Source: Sva-07 sp963715285 (GTDB taxonomy: Bacteria; Actinomycetota; Acidimicrobiia; Acidimicrobiales; Ilumatobacteraceae). From it: DNA of 64,000 nucleotides. Shown here one piece after another: positions 15,937 through 25,200 of this stretch. A program made the translations under genes and the position numbers. The stretch's first letter is position 1. Each line of letters starts with the position of its first letter. The stretch spans positions 62,001 through 126,000 of the forward strand of contig CAVQRU010000044.1 of NCBI GenBank assembly GCA_963715285.1, written 5' to 3'. The notes under the pieces were generated by a model. It was not told the origin of the DNA, ran no database searches, and saw only the letters and a program-made list of their open reading frames with translations.

Positions 15937-16926
15937 ATGGCAACGATCCCGGCCACGATGCGAGCGGTCGTGCTCGATGCTCCGGGCCCGCCCGACGCAC
16001 TCCAGGTTCGCGAACTTCCCGTTCCGACACCGCGAGCCGGTGAGGTGTTGATCAAGATCGAGGCGTTCGGCCTGAACCGCTCCGAACTCCACACCCGCCT
16101 CGGTCTCGCTGACGGCGTCACGTTTCCTCGCGTCCTCGGTATCGAAGCAACCGGCACGGTCGCCGCGTGCCCAGGCCGCGAGTACACCGTTGGCCAACAG
16201 GTCGCTGCGTTGATGGGTGGCATGGGACGCACCTTCGACGGCGGGTACGCCGAGTACACCTGTGTTCCCGTCCGGCAGGTCGTGCCGTTCGCGAGCCGCC
16301 TGGACTGGGCGACGCTCGGGGCAGTGCCCGAGATGCTCCAAACGGCACACGGCTCCCTGACGATCGGACTCGACGCCCGAGCTGGTCAGTCGATCCTCAT
16401 ACGTGGGGGAACGTCGTCGATCGGGATGGCCACCGCGGTGCTCGCCAAACGACTCGACATGACCGTGCTGTCCACCACCCGCAACCCCGACCGGGCCGAT
16501 GCCCTCCGCCAGATCGGTGTCGACCACGTCCTCGTCGACGACGGCAACATCGCCGACCAAGCCCGCACGATCTTCCCTGACGGTGTCGATACCGCACTCG
16601 AACTCGTCGGCACCCCGACGCTGCCGGACACGCTGCGAGCAACCCGCGTCCACGGAGTCGTCTGCTTCACCGGGATGCTCTCCAACCAGTGGACCGTGCG
16701 CGACTTCTACCCGATCGAGTATCTCCCCCGCGGGGTCCGCCTCACCGCCTACGGCGGCGACGCCACCGACCTGACTACTCGAGTCCTCCAGGACTTCCTC
16801 GACGCCGTCGCGTCCGGCGACGCCGTCGTGCCCATCCATCGCACCTACCGCCTCGAGCAGATCGCCGAGGCCCACGCCGACATGGAAGCCGGGCGCGCTA
16901 CCGGGAAACTCGTCGTACTGCCCTGA
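15937..16926 (+). CDS. Zinc-type alcohol dehydrogenase/quinone oxidoreductase (MDR superfamily)
   Basis: A 329-aa medium-chain dehydrogenase/reductase. The GroES-like half carries VLIKIEAFGLNRSELHTRLG and PRVLGIEATGTV; the Rossmann half has the NADPH motif GGTSSIGMATAVLAK near residue 158. The cysteine and histidine zinc ligands of true alcohol dehydrogenases are absent, so this belongs to the zinc-free quinone-oxidoreductase/enoyl-reductase branch. It is second in an operon with marR, implying induction by a phenolic, quinone or similar toxic compound (inference). Confidence 0.88.
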   Translation: MATIPATMRAVVLDAPGPPDALQVRELPVPTPRAGEVLIKIEAFGLNRSELHTRLGLADGVTFPRVLGIEATGTVAACPGREYTVGQQVAALMGGMGRTFDGGYAEYTCVPVRQVVPFASRLDWATLGAVPEMLQTAHGSLTIGLDARAGQSILIRGGTSSIGMATAVLAKRLDMTVLSTTRNPDRADALRQIGVDHVLVDDGNIADQARTIFPDGVDTALELVGTPTLPDTLRATRVHGVVCFTGMLSNQWTVRDFYPIEYLPRGVRLTAYGGDATDLTTRVLQDFLDAVASGDAVVPIHRTYRLEQIAEAHADMEAGRATGKLVVLP

Positions 16927-16977
16927 TCAACTCGACCGACCCACGACGACCCCAGTGGTGAGGGCGCAGTGGCTGAG

Positions 16978-17466
16978 TCACTTGGGCCGTGCTCCGTGCG
17001 TCTCGGTGGCGTTGGTGGCGTGGATGCCTGCTGCGAGCTTCGTCATGATCCGACGGAGTTCTGCCATCTCGCTCAGGGTGAGGTTGGCACCGAGATGCTC
17101 GTCGATGCCGCGTAGGTGCACGCGGCCGGCTCGACGGAACACCTCGGTGCCGTCGGCGGTCAACGCGACGACGGTGCCGCGGCCATCGGTCGCGCACGCC
17201 CGGCGCTCGACGACTCCGTCGCGCTCCAAACGGTCGATGAGTCGGGTGACGCCACTCGGCGTGATGGGGAGGGCCTCTGCGAGTTCGGACGGGCGGAGTG
17301 CTCCGTTCTCGGCCTGTGCGAGCATCAACAGGACGCTGTATCGCTCGAACGGCATCCCGGTCTCGTCCTCCATCTCCTGCGCGAGGAGCTCGTGGAGTTC
17401 GGACAGCGTCGATCGAAGCATCCCGTAGGTCTCGGTGGCCTCGGTGACCCGGAGTTGTACTGCCAT
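16978..17466 (-). CDS. MarR-family transcriptional regulator (second)
   Basis: A 162-aa winged-helix repressor: RPSELAEALPITPSGVTRLIDRLERDG recognition region around residues 60-85 and the wing RACATDGRGTVVALT. ATG 17466 is preceded directly by an in-frame GTG; the ATG is the simpler choice. It is divergent from a three-gene plus-strand set with the operator in between, so it likely controls both itself and those genes. Confidence 0.88.
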   Translation of the reverse strand: MAVQLRVTEATETYGMLRSTLSELHELLAQEMEDETGMPFERYSVLLMLAQAENGALRPSELAEALPITPSGVTRLIDRLERDGVVERRACATDGRGTVVALTADGTEVFRRAGRVHLRGIDEHLGANLTLSEMAELRRIMTKLAAGIHATNATETHGARPK

Positions 17467-17484
17467 CACACCATTGAAGAGTAT

Positions 17485-17530
17485 TTGCTTGACTCAGTCA
17501 ATCATGCATGTTATTGTGTGACTCAAGCAA
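17485..17530. promoter_or_regulatory. Divergent promoter with MarR operator
   Basis: TTGACT (17489-17494), a 17-bp spacer and TATTGT (17512-17517) form a good plus-strand promoter. A 13-bp palindrome TTGACT-C-AGTCAA (17489-17501) overlaps the -35 hexamer. TTGCTTGACTCA (17485-17496) is repeated inverted, 11 of 12, at 17519-17530. A MarR dimer here would block the plus-strand operon. Confidence 0.7.
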
Positions 17531-17590
17531 CTTCACGAGGGTCGAGGAGCCGGCTCACGTCCGTCGAGAACCGAGGGAAGGAGATGTTCC

Positions 17591-17884
17591 ATGAAGGCAG
17601 CACTCGTGAAAGCGGCAGGGTTCGGGACGACCGTCGCCCTGGGTCTCGTCCTCAACCGGCGCAGTTGGCCGCCGTCGACGTTCATCGCCGTGTGCGTCGC
17701 CGCCCTGGCGCTGTACGCGATCGTGCCGTTCATCGCCGCTGAGCAGACGTCCACCGCGATCTGGCTCAACGCAATGCACCTCGCAGCGGCGGCGCCGATC
17801 ATCGGCTTTCTCGCTCGATCACTCGCCGACGAGCGCAACCAACCGGCCATTTCGGCCAGCGAACCACAAAGGACCACAGCATGA
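17591..17884 (+). CDS. Small membrane protein (DUF6069-like)
   Basis: A 97-aa product with three hydrophobic segments (about residues 7-22, 30-50 and 57-77). The layout recalls DUF6069 membrane proteins, but the match is weak. It is the first gene behind the MarR-controlled promoter and overlaps the next start by 4 bp (ATGA). Confidence 0.6.
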   Translation: MKAALVKAAGFGTTVALGLVLNRRSWPPSTFIAVCVAALALYAIVPFIAAEQTSTAIWLNAMHLAAAAPIIGFLARSLADERNQPAISASEPQRTTA

Positions 17885-18333
17885 GCGACCAGCAGCAACA
17901 AGCCGACGACATGAACCGCCAAGTGATCCAAGACTTCCGCGCCAACGACGGCGTCGTCGACAACGCCGTCGGCGGCTTCTTCCGAGGCAGGCCGGTGTTG
18001 ATCCTGCACCACACCGGCGCCAAGACCGGACAGGAGCGACTCAACCCGCTCGTCTACGCCACCGACGGCGACAGCTACCTCGTGGCCGGCAGCAAAGGCG
18101 GAGCACCCAGCGATCCGCACTGGCTCCTCAACGTCCGCGCCAACCCCGACGTCACAGTCGAGGTCGGAGTCGAGGAGTTCCCGGCAACGGCGACGATCAT
18201 CGATGACGGTCCACGCCGCGAGGAGCTGTACGCCAAACTCGTCGCGGTCATGGACCAGTTCGCCGACTACGAGACCATGACGGAGCGGCGCATCCCGATC
18301 GTTGTTCTCGAACGGACGGGCGAAGTGGCATGA
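17881..18333 (+). CDS. Deazaflavin (F420)-dependent nitroreductase family protein
   Basis: A 150-aa Ddn-type split-barrel protein. The diagnostic strand is VLILHHTGAKTGQERLNPLVY (residues about 38-58), followed by YLVAGSKGGAPSDPHWLLNV and RANPDVTVEVG, which in Mycobacterium Ddn contact F420. Members use F420H2 to reduce quinones, nitro compounds or activated alkenes. Its place behind a MarR operator fits a detoxification role. Confidence 0.88.
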   Translation: MSDQQQQADDMNRQVIQDFRANDGVVDNAVGGFFRGRPVLILHHTGAKTGQERLNPLVYATDGDSYLVAGSKGGAPSDPHWLLNVRANPDVTVEVGVEEFPATATIIDDGPRREELYAKLVAVMDQFADYETMTERRIPIVVLERTGEVA

Positions 18334-18400
18334 CGACACATCGACCTCCGACCATGCCGACCGTCAGCGTCGAGGAACAGCGATCGAGTGGAGTCGGTAC

Positions 18401-18793
18401 ATGAAGCCGCAGTTGAATCACCTGATCGTCTGGGCGAAGGACCGACGTGCAGCCGCCGACCACTTCGCCGAGGTCACCGGCATGGGAACGCCGACCGAGT
18501 ACGGCCACTTCACACAGGTCGAGACCGGAAACGGCGTCACACTCGACTTCGCGGACGCGGCCGGGGACGTGAGCGGCGGCCATCTGGCGTTCTTGGTGAC
18601 CGAGCGTCAGTTCGACGAGATCTTCGATCGGATCGTGCACATGTCGATCCCGTACTGGGCCGACCCTGGTCGATCGGAGCCGGGTCAGATCAACCACCAA
18701 GACGGCGGACGCGGCGTCTACTTCAGCGACCCGCACACCAAGATCGGGTGGGAGATCATCACGCGACCCTACGGCTCCGGCCCCAGGGCCTGA
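18401..18793 (+). CDS. VOC (glyoxalase/bleomycin-resistance) family protein
   Basis: A 130-aa single-module VOC protein: amino strand QLNHLIVWAKDRRAAADHFAEV with a metal-ligand His, a central GGHLAFLV, and the closing GRGVYFSDPHTKIGWEIITRP with the usual Glu ligand. ATG 18401 was chosen because this is the conserved amino end. It follows the Ddn-like gene by 67 bp, probably in the same MarR-controlled unit. Dioxygenase, lyase and resistance functions all occur in the superfamily. Confidence 0.8.
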   Translation: MKPQLNHLIVWAKDRRAAADHFAEVTGMGTPTEYGHFTQVETGNGVTLDFADAAGDVSGGHLAFLVTERQFDEIFDRIVHMSIPYWADPGRSEPGQINHQDGGRGVYFSDPHTKIGWEIITRPYGSGPRA

Positions 18794-18849
18794 GCGGCGA
18801 TGTGCGTGAACGGGCTGTTGCGCCGCGGGCTCTGGCCCCTGGCGTGACG

Positions 18850-19257
18850 CTAGGGGCAGGCAGGGCAGCGGACCGCAAGGGCGAAGTGGCCGAGGGAGAG
18901 GCGCAGGTGGTACTCGCCGGCGAGGCGTGAGGCGAGATCGTCGAGTTCCTCGGCGGGGATGTCGACCACGGCGCCGCAGCCCTCGCAGACCGCGGTGATC
19001 GTCCGGGTGCCGGCCCACCGGTAGGAGGCGGGGCCGTGGCCGAGGTGCACGTGCTCGATCACCCCGACCTCCTCGAAGTGCGAGAGCGACCGGTACACGG
19101 TGGCGAGGTCGATGTCGTCGTGCCGTTCCGCCAGTTCCTCGGCGGTGATCCGTCCGCCGAGGTCGTAGAGGTCCTCCAGGAGCACCCGCCGCGCCCGTGT
19201 CAGCCTGCCGCCGCCTTCGCGGACGCGGTCCAGTGCTTCGTCGAACGCCACGGTCAC
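18850..19257 (-). CDS. Fur-family metalloregulator
   Basis: A 135-aa Fur protein: winged helix with RITAEELAERHDDIDLATVYRSL (about residues 36-58), sensor strand HVHLGHGPASYRW with clustered His, and the structural zinc pairs CEGCG and CPACP (the last five residues). The type (Fur, Zur, Nur) cannot be settled from sequence. GTG 19257 sits 6 nt after a -10-like TACGCT on the minus strand, suggesting a leaderless transcript. No metal transporter lies next to it. Confidence 0.85.
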   Translation of the reverse strand: MTVAFDEALDRVREGGGRLTRARRVLLEDLYDLGGRITAEELAERHDDIDLATVYRSLSHFEEVGVIEHVHLGHGPASYRWAGTRTITAVCEGCGAVVDIPAEELDDLASRLAGEYHLRLSLGHFALAVRCPACP

Positions 19258-19296
19258 GTCGTCAGCGTAGGGCGTACCTGATCCGCCCGAACGGTC

Positions 19297-21270
19297 TCAG
19301 GACAGGTCGTAGGAGATCCAGCGGTTGCCGATCTGCACGAGCACACGCTCGTCGTTGGCCACCGCAACGAGCGGTCCCTCGAGGCCGCCGCTGTCGTCGA
19401 GGTCGTCGACCACGAAGCGCTCGCCGTCGACCGATGCCAGCAACCACAGGTCCGGTGAGTACTCGGCACCGTCGAAGCCGCCGTACAGCTCCTCCTGTGC
19501 AGCGTTGAGCACGTCGGACGGGATCACCACGATCACGTCGCCGGTTTCCGGGTCGCTGACCGTCACGCCGTCGATGCCGAACTCGAAGCTCGACTCGTCG
19601 CCCGGCTCGAATCGGCCGACGTTCTCGGTGACGATCACCTCGCCGGTCGAGACGTCGCTCAGCTCGAAGATGCCGGATGGCTGGCGGATCGTCAGCCGAA
19701 ATCCGTCGACGTCGACGATCAGCGGTTCCACGGGGACCGCCTGCACAGCGGCATCGATCACGATCGCCGAGCCGGACGAGCCAGGGCCGCTGAAGCCACC
19801 GCTCCCGGCGGCGGGCAGCCCCGGCACCTCGAGCAGTTCAGCGGCGTCGCCGGTGGCGTCGAGCCGGTAGAGGTCGAGGGTGCCATCGGTGCCGGTGGCC
19901 AGCACGATCACCCCGTCGTCGAACGCGAACGCTCCGCCCACGTACGCGTCGGGGTCGGGCAGTGCTCGCTCAGTCCAGACCCGACCATCGGGCGAGAACC
20001 GGATTCCTTCACCCCATTGCACGAACCCAGCGGAGGTCGCGAGCAGCTCACCGAACCGGGGGGAGGTCTCCGACGGTGCCGCCTGGCCGTCCCAGGCCGA
20101 TGCCCACACGGTCGACGTGTAGCCGCCCTCGTCGAGGAGGTCGACGATCTCGGGGTCGACACCGAGCTCCTCCCAGGTGTAGCGAGTGGTCGACTGGCCA
20201 CTGGCATCGACGATCTGCACGTCGATACCGGTGTCGTCGAAGCTCGAGCCGAACCCGCCGTCGATCGGGACCTCGGGGCCGGCGAGCCCCGCCTCGCGCA
20301 GCAACGTGATCGGGTCGGGGTTGACCGATTCGAACACGGTGATCGCCCACCCGTTCTCGTTGGCCGCGAGCCCTTGGGTGTTGACCATGCGGGTGATGCC
20401 GACGGGAAGTTCGACGGATGGGCCGGGCACCGTCACCTCCTGCGTGGTCCAGGTGGCGAGATCGGTGGTGCTCGCCACGGTGAAGCTGCCCGTCTCGTTC
20501 GTGAACCCGTCGGCGCTGCGCGGCTGGAAGGCGGCGACGAGACGATCGTCGACCGTGAGGACGTTGGTCAGGTAGCCGGCGTCTGCCGGAAGCGCCAGGT
20601 CGATCGGTTCCCATGTGCTGCCGTCGGTGGTGAACCGGGCCTCCACCTCGGGTGGCTCGGTGACGGGGACGCCGTAGATCGCATCGGACGCCTCCGGATG
20701 GTCGCGCAGGACTGCAGTCACCTCGTCGAGCAGCCCGGCCTCCGACAACATCTGCGTCGCCTCCTCGATCGTCGGAGGGAGTTCGCCACCGAAGAGGTCG
20801 ATCACCTCCTGCGGGAAGAGGGCCCTCACGTCCTCCGGCAGCTCGGCGGGCAGCGGCTGGGGTTGGAACACCGTGGAGCCGGCGAGGAACCCGTCGCGCC
20901 ACGGCACCACCCATTCTGCGTACTCCGGCGATCCGCCCTCGCCCGCCGTGACGCCCGGGATCGCTGACCGATCGAGCACCGTCACCTGCACACCGGCCGT
21001 CGCCGTGCCAGGAGTCTCGGCGGGGCTCTCGGTGATCGTCACCTCGGGCGTCGTCGGCTCCGGACCACCGTCGACGGTGTCGGCAACGGTGACCTCGGCG
21101 GTTGCGATCGTGTCGGGCTCGTCGGATCCGCCGAGCACCACGACCGCCACGGCACCCGCCGCCAGCAGCACCACCGCACCGATCGCGAGCCCCACCCGGG
21201 TCCGCGTCGACGTCCGGTCTCCGGACGCTTCGAGCGGCAGGTCCGGCTCGGTGGTCGCGGGGGACTCCAT
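19297..21270 (-). CDS. Membrane-anchored extracytoplasmic protein of unknown function
   Basis: A 657-aa protein with a cytoplasmic tail of about 23 residues and one strong span (about 24-46, VGLAIGAVVLLAAGAVAVVVL). An acidic Thr/Pro-rich linker (about 48-95) and a large secreted domain follow. The domain repeatedly shows short W/T-containing strand motifs (FTTDGSTWEPIDLALP, STTDLATWTTQEV, SPDGRVWTERALP, SVDGERFVV), reminiscent of sialidase/BNR-like beta-propeller blades. No catalytic motif is visible. ATG 21270 was chosen because the longer frame overlaps the hydrolase gene. It follows that gene by 68 bp. Confidence 0.65.
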   Translation of the reverse strand: MESPATTEPDLPLEASGDRTSTRTRVGLAIGAVVLLAAGAVAVVVLGGSDEPDTIATAEVTVADTVDGGPEPTTPEVTITESPAETPGTATAGVQVTVLDRSAIPGVTAGEGGSPEYAEWVVPWRDGFLAGSTVFQPQPLPAELPEDVRALFPQEVIDLFGGELPPTIEEATQMLSEAGLLDEVTAVLRDHPEASDAIYGVPVTEPPEVEARFTTDGSTWEPIDLALPADAGYLTNVLTVDDRLVAAFQPRSADGFTNETGSFTVASTTDLATWTTQEVTVPGPSVELPVGITRMVNTQGLAANENGWAITVFESVNPDPITLLREAGLAGPEVPIDGGFGSSFDDTGIDVQIVDASGQSTTRYTWEELGVDPEIVDLLDEGGYTSTVWASAWDGQAAPSETSPRFGELLATSAGFVQWGEGIRFSPDGRVWTERALPDPDAYVGGAFAFDDGVIVLATGTDGTLDLYRLDATGDAAELLEVPGLPAAGSGGFSGPGSSGSAIVIDAAVQAVPVEPLIVDVDGFRLTIRQPSGIFELSDVSTGEVIVTENVGRFEPGDESSFEFGIDGVTVSDPETGDVIVVIPSDVLNAAQEELYGGFDGAEYSPDLWLLASVDGERFVVDDLDDSGGLEGPLVAVANDERVLVQIGNRWISYDLS

Positions 21271-21338
21271 CCCCCGATGGTCACACAGATCGACCGGGAA
21301 GTGAAGGGAATTTGCGGCCGAAGCCGTCGCGGATCGTC

Positions 21339-22261
21339 TCAGCGATGGGGCTCGGCGAGCGGTCCGTACAGCTCGGGGCGGCGGTACTTGGCGAAGTCGA
21401 ACAGGGTGCCGGTGTACTGCGCGCACCAGTCGAGGTCGCACTCGGCAACGATCAGCTCGTCGCCGTCGGTGGTGGCCTTGGCGAGCAGCTCGCCGGACGG
21501 GGCGAAGATCGACGACTCGGCGAGGGAGTCGACGCCCTCCTCCACGCCGCCCTTGGCGACGCCGACGACGAACGTGCCGTTCTGGTAGGCACCCGACGAC
21601 ATGACGAGCTGGTTGTGGAACCCCTGCAGCGGGTCCTGGCTCGGGTCGGGGGCGTAGTGCAACGGCGTGTTGTAGCCGCACAGGATCAACTCCACGCCCT
21701 GGAGTCCCATCAACCGGTAGCTCTCGGGCCAGCGCCGATCGTTGCAGATCATCATCCCGACGCGCCCCCGAACGCGTCCCACACCCCGAACCCGTCAGGC
21801 GACGGCTCGAAGTAGTACCGCTCGGCGTGTTGGAACGGCCGGTCGGGCTCGTTGCCCACGTGGCCCGGGATGTGGACCTTCTTGAACGTGCCGACGATCG
21901 TGCCGTCGCGCTCGACGAGTGTCTGGACGTTCCACCGGTGCTGCGTGCCGTCCGATTCCTGCTCGAGCAGTGCGTAGCCGAGGCAGAAGCCGATCTCGAG
22001 CTGCTTCGCCTCGTCGAACAGCGGCTGGGTCGCCTCGTTCGGCATCGACCGTTCGTAGAAGTGATCGGTGGACGCGATGTCGTCGACGAACCACCGCGGG
22101 AAGAACGTGGTGAGCGCGAGTTCGGGGAACACGACGAGGTCGGCCCCCTGGCTGGCCGCCTCCTGCAGGAGCACGATCATCCGCTCGACGACCGAGGCCC
22201 GGTCGTCGGCGAGTTGAACCGGTCCGAGCTGGGCGCCGGCGACCGTGACGATACGAGTCAT
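21339..22261 (-). pseudogene. N-carbamoyl-D-amino-acid hydrolase (nitrilase superfamily), frameshifted
   Basis: Two overlapping frames together encode a protein of about 305 aa, very like D-carbamoylases. It has catalytic Glu in VFPELALTTFFPRW, Lys in FKKVHIPGHVG, Cys in MMICNDRRWPE, and the later CGYNTP and YQNGTF motifs. The frame changes between GVWDAFGG and RVGMMICNDRR, at a run of five C (21765-21769, plus strand), so one base appears missing. Either the gene is inactivated or the base call is wrong. Its start overlaps the end of the FtsK-like gene by 4 bp, so the two are translationally coupled. Confidence 0.8.
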
Positions 22262-25200
22262 GACGGCATTCTGGCAGCGACCTGGACGAGCCGGTGACCG
22301 TGGCGGTCGATCAACCAGCCGAGGCCGGGACGGGGCTCGATGATCGTTCGTCGCGGCAGCGTCGCTCCGAGGAGTTCGCCGTCGACCTCACCCGTCGAGG
22401 TGAGGATCAGCCCGCATCGGCTCCGCGCCACCTCGCGCAACCAGTGGCCGTACGCGACGCGCACCGCCTCGAGCCTCGCCGCCGCGGCGAGGGTGACGCC
22501 GGGCCGACGCCCCGCCGCGATCGCGGCCAGCTCACCGGTGGGATCGTCGACGCGGTCGGCATCGTCGACCACGACCAGGACCCGAGCATCGTCGGCGTCG
22601 ACCACAGTCGCGCCTGCGAGCACGTCGGCGACCACGGCGGTGCGATCGATCGCGAGAACGGCTCCGCCCGGGTGCGCGTCCCGCCACGAGGCGGCGACCT
22701 GGCGCAGCGCCGTCGACGCACCGGTGCGCGCACCACCGGCGACCAACACGTGATCGCCGACCGGGACCTCCAGGACGGCCGGGCCGAGGCCGAGCGCATC
22801 GAGGCCAACGACGATCGAGGTCGCGCCGGGAACGAGGGACGCCGGGCCCAGTTCGGTCGGGTCGACCACGACGGGCAAGGTGCCGATCGGCTCGGGTCCA
22901 CCGCATCGTGACACCGTTGCCTCGTGACGCTTCAGCTCGTCCAGGACGACGGGATCACACACGACCTGCGCCGCCAGTTGGGTGTCGACCAGGACGAGCC
23001 GACCCGGGACTGCGGGTGCCGGTTCGGCGCGAACGCCGACCGCCCGTGCCGTCGAAGCATCGTCCAGATGGAACACCCAGCGCTCGCCGGCGATCGCCGA
23101 CACGGTGCCGACCGACGTGCCATCGGTGGTCGCACACACCGAGATGCCGGCGGCCGGTCCCTCCTGGAGCACGCGGTCGAGGCGAGCACCGTCGTCCGCT
23201 CGTTCGATCGACGCCAGCGCCGCTCGCACCGTCGACAGTGCATCGACGACGAGCACGATCGCGGGCCGCCGGCGACCGGTGCGCGCTCGCTGATCGATCT
23301 CGTCGGTCAGGCGCCGCAGGAGACGGTCGGCCCGCTCCGCCTCGGTGACGCGCACCACACCACCGCAGTGTGCGAGCCCGGCGAACCCATCGAGCGCGGT
23401 GTCGCCCGTTCCGTCGAGCACGTAGACGTGTCGCTCGGCGGGTGGCGTCGACCTGACGAGCGAGGCCACCGCGGCGATCGCTGCCGACGTCGTGCCGGCG
23501 CCGAGCGACCCCACGAGCAGCAGGTGGTTCGCACCGTCCCAGCGCAACGGCCGGCGCGCCTGGGCTGACGGGTCGTCGATCGAGCCGATCGCCGTGCGGT
23601 CGCACAGGTCGGCCGGGTACAGCACCGACGGCAACGGATCGAGCCAGGGCCGGTGTGGTGCCGCGGTCCCCGCCAGGAGTGCGGCATCACCGACCGCCTC
23701 GACGAGCATCGACAGCTCCGACACCGCGCGTCCTCGCTCGTCGTCGACGTTCTCGGTGTCGTCGAGCCAGTCGATCGTGAGACGTCGCGGTCCGAGATGC
23801 GCCGGCCCGGAACACGACGCGATCTGGAACACCACGAGTTCGTCGGGGCCGAGGCGGAGCGCCGCCCGACCCGGAGTGCTGCGCGGGAAGGTTGCCGGCA
23901 GCGCGTCGCCGACGACGTCGATCGCGTCGGCGCGATCGTGGAGCCGCAGTGCCAACCGGAGGCTGGTGTTGGCGCGGATGTCGTCGGTGACCACGCCGGC
24001 GGGCCGTTGGGTGGCGAGCAGGAGGTGGATGCCGAGGCTGCGGCCGCGCTGCGCGATCCCGACGAGCGCGGTGAGGAAGTCGGGCAGCTCTGTCGCCAGC
24101 GCCGCGAACTCGTCGACGACCACCACGAGTCGGGGCAGTGAGTCGCCTGTCTCTGCGCGGCGGTACCCGGTGAGGTCGCCGACCCCGGCGGCGCGCAGCA
24201 GCCGTTCCCGACGGCGGATCTCCGCGTCGAGGCTGACCAGCGCTCGCTCGGCCAACCCGTCGTCGAGGTCGGTGACCACACCGACGACGTGGGGAAGATG
24301 CACACACGTGTCGAACGTCGAACCTCCCTTGAAGTCGACCAGCACGAACGACAGGTGGTCGGGACCGATGCGAGCCGCGAGCGACACCACGAGCGTCCGC
24401 AGCAGCTCGCTCTTGCCGGCGCCCGTGGTGCCCGCGAGGAGACCGTGCGGGCCGTCGCGCACGAGATCGAGCTCGACGACACCGTCGGCCGATCGACCGA
24501 TCGGTGCCGCCAACGCCGGGTCGATGCCGGCGGTGACCCAGCGACTGGCGATCGCCGCCGAGTCGAGCGGGCCGGTGACCTCGCCGAGCGTGAGGTCGGG
24601 TGGCAGACCGACCGCGCCGAGATCGACGTCCTCGGGGTCGATGAGCGGAGCGAGTCGACGGACAGCGTCGAGCGCGGTGACGCGACTGATCCCGGTGAGG
24701 TGCAGCGGTGACTCCCCGATGCGGTCGTGATGCCTCCACTCGGCTCGTCCGCAGGAGCCGAGTTCGAGAACTCGGCCGCAGACGGCGGGCACGGTCGAGT
24801 CGCGTGGCAACACCACGACGCACGCGGCATCGGTCGTGTCGAGGAAGCGTCGCAGCGGGCCGGTGCGAACGGCGAGTGCCGCCGGCACGTCGGTGATCAG
24901 CACGGTCGGCCGGGTGACGGCGTCGGCGAGGTCGCCGAGCATCGTGCCGTCGGGTGGCACCACGGTCGCCGTCGGTCCGGTCGCCGAGTGCGGCAGCCAG
25001 GTGGTCCACTCCCACTCGCGTCGACGGTCGCTGACGACGACGAGTTGCCAGTCGGCGGGCCCGTACGTCACCGCGAGCTGCACCGTGATTGCGCGGGCCG
25101 ATGCGGTGGCGACGTCGAGGTCGCCACGGAGCGCGACGACCGTGGACGGCGCGAGGACCAACGGCACCGCCACGTCGTCGAGGCGTTCACTCTCCTCGAC

